Shown here: piece after piece, positions 1 to 5,380 of the stretch
Layout: each line of letters opens with the position of its first letter
Numbering within the stretch: the first letter of the stretch is position 1
Origin: a bacterium
GTDB taxonomy: Bacteria > Krumholzibacteriota > Krumholzibacteriia > Krumholzibacteriales > Krumholzibacteriaceae
Length of the DNA: 6,432 nt
Reading direction: 5' to 3'
NCBI GenBank assembly: GCA_017885175.1
Contig: JAFNGP010000223.1
Coordinates: forward strand, 2,054-8,485
Notes under the pieces: model-generated
What the model saw: the letters and a program-made list of their open reading frames with translations, nothing else
Databases searched by the model: none
Told to the model about the DNA's origin: nothing
Made by a program: the position numbers and the translations under genes

Positions 1-642
1 GAAATCGCTCTGAAATATACCGATAAATTCCACTACCGGGCGTGGGACAGCTTCTCCCGTCAGAAGGCGCACGCCCTGGGGCTCGCGTCCAACGAATGGG
101 TGCTGAGCCTGGACGCCGACGAAAGAGTCACGAAAGAACTCGCGGAAGAAATGCAGAAGGCCGCCGGGAGCGCCTCGCTCGACGGCTATTGGATCAGGAG
201 AGACAACTATTTTCTCGGGAAGCTCATGAGGGGCGCCGGCTGGCAGCGCGATTATCAGATGCGCCTGTTCCGCAAGTCGAGGGCCAGGGTCACGGACAGG
301 CTGGTACACGAGGGCTTCGAGATCGACGGCCGGGCCGGAAGGCTCTCGAGCCCGATGCGGCATTTCACCTGCGCCTCCCTGTCCGCCGCATTTCAAAAAC
401 TGAACGAATATTCTTCCCTGGAAGCGATTGAATACGCCGGATCGCGGAAGAGCTCCGGCGGCGCCGTCATCCTGCACGCTCTTTCGGCCTTCCTGAGAAG
501 CTACGTGTCGAGAAAGGGGTGCCGGGACGGCATGCACGGTCTTGTCCTCTCTCTGCTCAACACCGCCACGACGACGCTCCTGTACATGAAGATCTGGGAG
601 ATTCAGCGGAACGAGAAGATGCAGTCGCCCGATCGGCGATAG
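1..642 (+). CDS. Family-2 glycosyltransferase, WaaE/KdtX-like (5' end outside window)
   Basis: Reading frame 1 is open from the first base to the TAG at 640-642, giving 213 residues with no N-terminus. About 45 residues are probably missing, including the first nucleotide-binding strand of the GT-A fold. The visible part has the family signature: an EWVLSLDADERV segment with the metal-binding DADE at residues 38-41, then YQMRLFRK, then a C-terminal region with KLNEYSSLEA and LYMKIWE, as in lipopolysaccharide-core beta-1,4-glucosyltransferase-type enzymes (WaaE/KdtX). Such enzymes transfer a sugar from a nucleotide sugar to LPS core or a related glycan on the cytoplasmic face of the inner membrane. 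Internal GTG and ATG codons such as GTG at 100 are not the true start, because conserved sequence lies before them. The next gene starts 30 bp downstream, so co-transcription is likely. The family is well supported; the exact sugar and acceptor cannot be read from the sequence. Confidence 0.87.
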   Translation, partial: EIALKYTDKFHYRAWDSFSRQKAHALGLASNEWVLSLDADERVTKELAEEMQKAAGSASLDGYWIRRDNYFLGKLMRGAGWQRDYQMRLFRKSRARVTDRLVHEGFEIDGRAGRLSSPMRHFTCASLSAAFQKLNEYSSLEAIEYAGSRKSSGGAVILHALSAFLRSYVSRKGCRDGMHGLVLSLLNTATTTLLYMKIWEIQRNEKMQSPDRR

Positions 643-662
643 CGGGCGTTCAGAGCCGGCCC

Positions 663-668
663 GGGGAG
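663..668 (+). promoter_or_regulatory. Ribosome binding site of the biotin carboxylase gene
   Basis: GGGGAG lies 4 bases before the ATG at 673, in the 30-bp gap after the glycosyltransferase stop. No promoter-like pair is evident in this gap, which fits translation from a shared message. The spacing is slightly short but acceptable. Confidence 0.5.
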
Positions 669-672
669 AATT

Positions 673-2031
673 ATGACCATAGAAATGCTCATAGCGAATA
701 GAGGAATCGCGGCGATGAGAGTCATCGAGGCGTGCGACGCCTTGAATATCTCCTGGGCGATCATCTATACCGAAGCGGATGAAAAAACGCTTCCCGTGAT
801 GTCGGCGAAAAACAAGTTTTGCCTGGGCAAGGGGGAGCACGGGGGAGGAGATTACTGCAATATCGAAAAGATCGTCGAAACGGCCCGGCAGAACAACATC
901 AAGTCCATCCATCCCGGGTACGGGTTTCTCTCGGAGAACGCCGATTTTGCGCTGGCGTGCGAGAAGGCCGGAATCAGATTCATCGGGCCTTCCTCGAAAA
1001 TTATCAGGCTCGCCGGGAACAAGAGGACGGCCAAGAAATCGGTCAGGAATTCCGGCATCAGGGTGATCCCTCCGGAGAAGATCGACACCATAAAGGGAGA
1101 GATCCCGGCCCTGATCGTCGCCGCGAGCGTGGGCTTTCCCGTGATGCTCAAAGCGGTGAATTCCGGAGGCGGCAGAGGCCTGTTCAAGTGCCGCGGCCCG
1201 CATGACGTGCACAGGGCTTTCAAGGATTACTACAGCAAGAGGTTCGACAGAATCTCCGGGAAGGTTCTTCTGGAGAAATACTTCGAGCAGGCCAAACACA
1301 TCGAGGTTCAGATTCTCGGAGACGCCGAGGGGAACGTCCTGCATTTCGGGACCAGGGACTGCTCCGTGCAGAGGAAGCATCAGAAGCTGATCGAAGAGGC
1401 TCCGGCGCCGAGGCTCACTCCCGACGAAAGAGACTATCTGACCGCGCACTGCGTCGCGTACGCTCGAAAGATCGGGTATCGCGGTCTCGGAACGATGGAG
1501 TTTCTCAGGCAATCGGGCCTGCATTTCCTGGAAATGAACACCAGGGCCCAGGTGGAGCTGCCCGTTACCGAAAAGGCGTACGGGCACAATCTCTACAAGC
1601 GCCAGATAATGGCCGTGTACAACAAGGCCGGGCTCTCGCAGGATCAGATCGTCTGCGCCGGACATGCCATCGAGTGCAGGATCTACGCGGAGGATCCCGC
1701 CAACGGTTTCATGCCGGATTGCGGCCCGATAACCGAGTTCCGCCATCCGATCGGGGAGGGAATAACCTTCTATACGCACATCGGAGAGATCGCGGGAGAA
1801 CGGGAGGCATTCAGAGTCCCGGAGTTCTACGACCACCACATCGCCAGTCTCGTCGTGCACGCGGAAAGCAGGGAGAAATGCATCGAGAGAACCGTCAACG
1901 CTCTCGGCATCATCGTACTGAAAGGAATAAAGAACAATATCTCGTTTCTCAACCGGATACTGGTCGCCGAGGATTTTAAATCAGGCGTCTACGACACCAC
2001 GCTCGTGGAGAAGATGCTTCCCTCCGGATGA
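673..2031 (+). CDS. accC: Divergent biotin carboxylase (AccC-like ATP-grasp carboxylase)
   Basis: A complete 452-residue protein, close in length to E. coli AccC (449) and collinear with it. Biotin carboxylase uses ATP and bicarbonate to carboxylate biotin on a carrier protein, the first half-reaction of acetyl-CoA and related carboxylases, in the cytoplasm. Visible landmarks are HPGYGFLSENA (80-90), ATP lysines K117 and K160, H209 in KHIEVQIL, RDCSVQRKHQK (228-238), EEAPAP (241-246), E276 in GTMEFL, and E287, N289, R291, Q293, V294, E295 and R336 at the E. coli catalytic and bicarbonate-pocket positions. Several near-invariant motifs are altered: NRGEIA is NRGIAA (Glu12 to Ile), the glycine-rich loop begins VNSGGGRG, and QVEHP is QVELP. 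Active-site residues are kept, so I infer an active enzyme, perhaps with a specialised partner. No accB or carboxyltransferase gene is adjacent. Arginine is mostly AGA/AGG (21 of 29). It could instead serve another biotin-dependent carboxylase; the fold assignment is firm, the substrate pathway is not. Confidence 0.88.
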   Translation: MTIEMLIANRGIAAMRVIEACDALNISWAIIYTEADEKTLPVMSAKNKFCLGKGEHGGGDYCNIEKIVETARQNNIKSIHPGYGFLSENADFALACEKAGIRFIGPSSKIIRLAGNKRTAKKSVRNSGIRVIPPEKIDTIKGEIPALIVAASVGFPVMLKAVNSGGGRGLFKCRGPHDVHRAFKDYYSKRFDRISGKVLLEKYFEQAKHIEVQILGDAEGNVLHFGTRDCSVQRKHQKLIEEAPAPRLTPDERDYLTAHCVAYARKIGYRGLGTMEFLRQSGLHFLEMNTRAQVELPVTEKAYGHNLYKRQIMAVYNKAGLSQDQIVCAGHAIECRIYAEDPANGFMPDCGPITEFRHPIGEGITFYTHIGEIAGEREAFRVPEFYDHHIASLVVHAESREKCIERTVNALGIIVLKGIKNNISFLNRILVAEDFKSGVYDTTLVEKMLPSG

Positions 2032-2059
2032 ACGCCCGCCGATAAACGCTCGCCGGCGC

Positions 2060-2088
2060 TTGATAAGATGCGCCCCCTGTGCTACCTT
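2060..2088 (+). promoter_or_regulatory. Possible sigma70-type promoter of the M1-barrel gene
   Basis: TTGATA at 2060-2065 resembles a -35 box. It is followed after 17 bases by TACCTT at 2083-2088, a weak -10 preceded by TG one base upstream (2080-2081), an extended -10 arrangement. Transcription would begin near 2095 and give a leader of about 60 bases. The -35 box falls in the 10-base loop of an inverted repeat, GGCGC at 2055-2059 and GCGCC at 2070-2074, which could be an operator or chance in GC-rich DNA. It lies in the gap after the biotin carboxylase stop. Confidence 0.3.
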
Positions 2089-2142
2089 TCATGGACCGAT
2101 CGCGCGCAGAGCAGGTTTCGCGCGGCGGTTTCCTTTGCGGAT

Positions 2143-2148
2143 AAGGGG
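2143..2148 (+). promoter_or_regulatory. Ribosome binding site deciding the M1-barrel start
   Basis: AAGGGG sits 5 bases before the ATG at 2154. An alternative GTG at 2148 overlaps this purine run and would leave no usable ribosome binding site at normal distance, so the ATG at 2154 is preferred. The choice changes the protein by only two residues. Confidence 0.55.
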
Positions 2149-2153
2149 TGGAA

Positions 2154-5100
2154 ATGAGGTTCGAACCGGGAACGCGTATCAGGACGCCCTTGATCACGGG
2201 GCGCATCATCTCGATCTCCTTGCTGGCCGTCTGCTCGGACGCCGCCCGCGCGCAGGACGACAGCGTTCGGTACTGGCAGCAAGAGGCGAATTATACGATC
2301 AAGGCCTCGCTCGACGCGGAGAATCATGTCCTCTCGGGCGCCGAAACGATTCTGTACAGGAACAATTCCCCCGACACGCTCGGCATATTCTACCTGCACC
2401 TCTATCCGAACGCCTTCCGCGACAAGACATCCCCCCTCATCCGCGACTACCTGCAGGGAACGTGGCGCTTCCTCGTGGGGCTGCCGGAATCGATGCGCGG
2501 CCGGCTCGACGTGAAGGAGCTCACAATCGACGGCGCCGCCGTGCAGTTCACCGTCGACGGGACGATTCTCAAGGCGAGCTTCGCGAAGCCGCTCCTCCCG
2601 GGCGCGGCCGCAACGGTCGAGCTCGCGTTCGAGGAAAAGATCATGCCCCTTCTCGGGCGCTCGGGATATTCGGGCGAGCAGTACAACATGGCCCAGTGGT
2701 ACCCCAAGATGGCCGTCTACGACAAAAACGGCTGGCATCCCGACCAGTACCGCATGGGTGAATTTTACGGCGAGTTCGGCGCTTTCGACGTGTCGATCAC
2801 GCTGCCGGAGCGATATGTCGTCGCGGCGACGGGCGTGCCCGTTTCGGGCGATCCCGGATGGGAGAGGAAGATGCGGCGGCACGGCGGCGCGAGCGCCGAT
2901 TCCTCGAAGGCTCCCGCCGTCAAAACCGTGCAGTTCCGCGCGGAAAACGTCCACGATTTCGCCTGGTGCGCCTCGCCGAGCTTCATGGTCCAGGACACGC
3001 TCTACAACGGCTACCGCATCATGAGCTTCTTCAATCCCTGGAACCGCGCGTGGGCCGATTCGGCCCTCGCCCGGAGCCTGCGCTCGATGCAGTGGCTCGA
3101 GAAAAACGCCGGGCCCTACCCGTATCCGCAGGTCAGCGTCGTCGACTGCCTGATGCGCGGAGGCATGGAGTATCCGATGCTCGCCATGAACGGCTCCGCC
3201 GACGAAGGGCTCATCCTCCACGAGCTCGCGCACAACTATTTCTACGGGGTCCTCGCGAACGACGAGCGCGCCGAGGCGTGGCTCGACGAGGGCTTCGCGA
3301 ACTACGCCGTCTTCTGGAACGTGGAAGAGCGGTACGGCCCCTACGGGAAGCCGGAGAAGCGCCCGTTCCCCTACTCCCTCTTCCGGGAGCAGCGCATGTG
3401 GGACGGGCTCGGGAAAAGCGTCGTCAATCTCCACCGCATCGGGTACGCGGAGCGCATCGCGACGCCGGCCCACGAGTTCAAGAACGGCTTCAGCACGATG
3501 CCGTACGTGGGCGCGCCGCTCTTTCTCCGGGCGCTTCGGTACACGGTCGGAGACGAGGCGTTCCGCACGATTATCCGCACCTACGTCGAGCGCTGGCGGT
3601 TCAGGCACGTCGACGAGGACGCGTTCCGGTCGGTCTGCGAAGAAGTCTCGGGGATGCAGCTCGCCGATTTCTTCAAGCAGTGGCTCCACACGACGAAGGA
3701 ATGCGACTACGCGATCTCGCGCTTCAAGGTGAAGGGCGCGAAGGAGGGCTTCGTCGCGGACGTCAGGATCGAGCGCAAGGGGGAGCTCATGATGCCGCTC
3801 GCGCTCGCCTTCCGTCTGAAGAACGGGAACACGGTCGTCGAGCGGCTCGACGGCGTCCCGCGGACGATCGCGAAGAGCTTCACGTTCGATTCGAAGCCGG
3901 TGTCGGCCGCGATAAATCCCGATAACGAGATTCTCGACGCCTACCGGCTCGACAACTACTATCCGCAGCGCAAGAGCGTGGCGCTCGACGTGCCGTTCAA
4001 CAGGTACTATCCGGGCGACTCCTACCAGTACCGGATCCTTCCGATCGGCTACTATAACGACGTCGACGAGGGCAAGTTGGGGCTCCGCCTGCGCGGCGGC
4101 TACGACAACTATTACCGGAAATTCACCCTGCAGGGGCTCTACGGATTCGGGAGCGAGAAGATCGATTACTACGCCGCGTACGACAACGCCGTCGGCTACC
4201 TGGGGAAAGACGCGTCCGTCCTCGCCGAGATGTTCAACCGCGAGGGAAGGCTGGGGGCGGCTCTCGAGATCAGGAAGATCCGCAGAACGTCTCTCTTCGA
4301 TCCCCTCGCGAAGCGCCTGGCTTTCAGCGTGAATTACCACGAGATCAAGGACACCGCGTACGTATTCCCCGGCGTATACGAGAAGGCGAGAGACATCGAC
4401 AGGAGCCGCCGCGAGGATACGGCGTACGTATTCCCCGGCACGTACGAGAAGGGCCGCGACATCAGCGGGGGCATCCGCTTCGAGATCAGCCCCAAAACCG
4501 ACGTCTTCGCATCGGCGCTCTCGTTCGCTTACAATCGCTCGCTCTGGGGGAGCAATTTCAATTTCGAAAAGTTCGCCGCGGCCGTGCGGTTCTGGCCGGC
4601 GATACGGTTCGATTTCCCCGTCAAGCCGAACCTTCGATTCTTTGTCGGCCACTCGACGAACGACCCGCCGATGCAGGAGCGATTCAGCCTCGCCGGCGGG
4701 AACGCGCTCGCGAAGGAGCGCTTCTTCTGGCTGCGGAGCGTCGGGGCCTTCCCGAGGGATCGGTACAACAACTTCCACGTCGCCGGCGACGCGAACCTGC
4801 GCGGCTATTACGACGGAACGTTCGCGTTCAAGCGCGTGTTCGCCTCGAACGTCGAGCTTCAGCTTCCGTTCCCGCTTCCGGTGAGCCGCAAGGTCTCGCG
4901 GATGCTCGACCGCAGGCTGAGCCTGTTCTACGATTGGGGGAAGGTGCTCGACGACCGCACGTTCGAGGGGATTCCCGCGTCGGAGCGCGAGAGACTCGAG
5001 GGCGCGTTCGACGGCACCCTCGCCGACTTCGGCGTGAGCCTGAGCCTCTGGAAGATCACGGCCGAGTTCCCGCTCTACCTGAACCGCCCCGAAGTGGTCG

Positions 5101-5156
5101 GCGGGACGGACAAGTGGGATTTCCGCTGGACGATCGGATTTACTCGCCTGTTCTGA
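2154..5156 (+). CDS. Exported M1-family zinc metallopeptidase fused to an Omp85/BamA-like outer-membrane beta-barrel
   Basis: A 1000-residue protein. Residues 1-33 look like a signal peptide, with basic residues, a hydrophobic stretch and a cleavage site after ARA before QDD. Residues about 38-510 are an M1 (gluzincin) peptidase: an N-terminal beta domain with MAQWYPKMAVYD and GEFGAFDVSITLP, exopeptidase motif GGMEY at 336-340, zinc site HELAH at 356-360 with the third ligand E379 exactly 18 residues on, likely catalytic Tyr451, and the usual ending FFKQWLHTT. Known M1 enzymes remove N-terminal amino acids. Residues about 512-605 look all-beta, as in the Ig-like domain after M1 catalytic cores, and lack the helices of a POTRA. 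Residues about 610-1000 are rich in alternating aromatic strands, with GDANLRGYYDG (LRGY at 882-885, the lid-loop motif of Omp85 proteins), SNVELQLPFP, LFYDWGK and a C-terminal TRLF. The size matches a 16-strand BamA barrel. I infer anchoring in the outer membrane; which face the peptidase occupies is unknown. The M1 call is very secure, the Omp85 call good but made by eye. Confidence 0.9.
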   Translation: MRFEPGTRIRTPLITGRIISISLLAVCSDAARAQDDSVRYWQQEANYTIKASLDAENHVLSGAETILYRNNSPDTLGIFYLHLYPNAFRDKTSPLIRDYLQGTWRFLVGLPESMRGRLDVKELTIDGAAVQFTVDGTILKASFAKPLLPGAAATVELAFEEKIMPLLGRSGYSGEQYNMAQWYPKMAVYDKNGWHPDQYRMGEFYGEFGAFDVSITLPERYVVAATGVPVSGDPGWERKMRRHGGASADSSKAPAVKTVQFRAENVHDFAWCASPSFMVQDTLYNGYRIMSFFNPWNRAWADSALARSLRSMQWLEKNAGPYPYPQVSVVDCLMRGGMEYPMLAMNGSADEGLILHELAHNYFYGVLANDERAEAWLDEGFANYAVFWNVEERYGPYGKPEKRPFPYSLFREQRMWDGLGKSVVNLHRIGYAERIATPAHEFKNGFSTMPYVGAPLFLRALRYTVGDEAFRTIIRTYVERWRFRHVDEDAFRSVCEEVSGMQLADFFKQWLHTTKECDYAISRFKVKGAKEGFVADVRIERKGELMMPLALAFRLKNGNTVVERLDGVPRTIAKSFTFDSKPVSAAINPDNEILDAYRLDNYYPQRKSVALDVPFNRYYPGDSYQYRILPIGYYNDVDEGKLGLRLRGGYDNYYRKFTLQGLYGFGSEKIDYYAAYDNAVGYLGKDASVLAEMFNREGRLGAALEIRKIRRTSLFDPLAKRLAFSVNYHEIKDTAYVFPGVYEKARDIDRSRREDTAYVFPGTYEKGRDISGGIRFEISPKTDVFASALSFAYNRSLWGSNFNFEKFAAAVRFWPAIRFDFPVKPNLRFFVGHSTNDPPMQERFSLAGGNALAKERFFWLRSVGAFPRDRYNNFHVAGDANLRGYYDGTFAFKRVFASNVELQLPFPLPVSRKVSRMLDRRLSLFYDWGKVLDDRTFEGIPASERERLEGAFDGTLADFGVSLSLWKITAEFPLYLNRPEVVGGTDKWDFRWTIGFTRLF
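4350..4463 (+). repeat. In-frame 66-bp tandem duplication inside the barrel domain
   Basis: Two copies, starting at 4350 and 4416, encode DTAYVFPGxYEKxRDI at residues 733-748 and 755-770, a period of 22 residues. Fourteen of these 16 positions are identical. At DNA level 18 bases match exactly (4356-4373 and 4422-4439), while neighbouring codons differ mostly silently (GAC/GAT, ACC/ACG, AGA/CGC). The last six residues of unit one (DRSRRE) act as the joint. The segment lies early in the barrel, probably in an extended strand or hairpin loop. Confidence 0.85.
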
Positions 5157-5185
5157 TCACGCGGGTCCTGCCGCTGATTGCACCC

Positions 5186-5201
5186 CGCGCGTGCTCGCGC
5201 G
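5186..5201 (+). terminator. GC-rich hairpin after the M1-barrel gene, possible terminator
   Basis: A perfect 6-bp stem, CGCGCG at 5186-5191 pairing with 5196-5201 around the loop TGCT, begins 30 bases after the stop codon. An alternative stem pairs CCCGCG at 5184-5189 with CGCGGG at 5205-5210. The 10-mer ACGCGGGTCC also occurs twice nearby (5159-5168 and 5204-5213). No T-run follows, so it is not a classical intrinsic terminator; the position fits an end-of-transcript structure. Confidence 0.3.
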
Positions 5202-5247
5202 ATACGCGGGTCCCATCGCCGCCACCCGCTATTTGGGTACCATACAA

Positions 5248-5277
5248 GAAACAATTTCCTGTCGCTCTACGTATAAT
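5248..5277 (+). promoter_or_regulatory. Possible promoter of the S41 peptidase gene
   Basis: A perfect TATAAT at 5272-5277 stands out in an AT-richer island within GC-rich DNA. The best -35 candidate is GAAACA at 5248-5253, 18 bases upstream, matching the consensus in only three positions, so an activator may be needed if it is real. Transcription would start near 5284 and leave a leader of about 97 bases. I saw no clear riboswitch or strong hairpin in that leader. Confidence 0.4.
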
Positions 5278-5364
5278 CGAAAGCAGACACGGTGAGACTT
5301 ATCGGTGCCCCTGCCCTCCCACCAGGACAAGCGTGCTCCAAGTCGCCTCTTATCTCGGCACGGG

Positions 5365-5371
5365 AAAGGAG
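5365..5371 (+). promoter_or_regulatory. Ribosome binding site of the S41 peptidase gene
   Basis: AAAGGAG lies 9 bases before the ATG at 5381. It is a strong match to the anti-Shine-Dalgarno complement and fixes the start directly ahead of a good signal peptide. Confidence 0.65.
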
Positions 5372-5380
5372 TCGTCGATC

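Noticed and set aside
512..606. Residues 512-605 of the M1-barrel protein as a POTRA domain (numbers here are residues, not bases)
   Set aside because: The segment appears all-beta without the two helices of a POTRA and fits the Ig-like domain that often follows M1 catalytic cores; a structure prediction would settle it.
2148..2150. GTG as the start of the M1-barrel gene
   Set aside because: It overlaps the Shine-Dalgarno-like AAGGGG; the ATG at 2154 has correct spacing.
2858..3925. A 355-codon plus-strand open frame in another phase within the M1 gene
   Set aside because: The translation is Arg/Ala-rich low-complexity sequence without motifs, a frame shadow of the same GC-biased gene.
2082..4778. 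An 898-codon open frame on the minus strand opposite the M1-barrel gene
   Set aside because: It is rich in Arg, Glu, Val and His with no recognisable domain, and lies opposite a gene with complete M1 motifs. Long antisense frames are expected when a GC-rich gene strongly prefers G or C at third positions.
5159..5213. Repeated 10-mer ACGCGGGTCC as part of an array or attachment site
   Set aside because: There are only two copies, 45 bp apart, in GC-rich spacer next to a hairpin, with no integrase or other mobility gene in the window.
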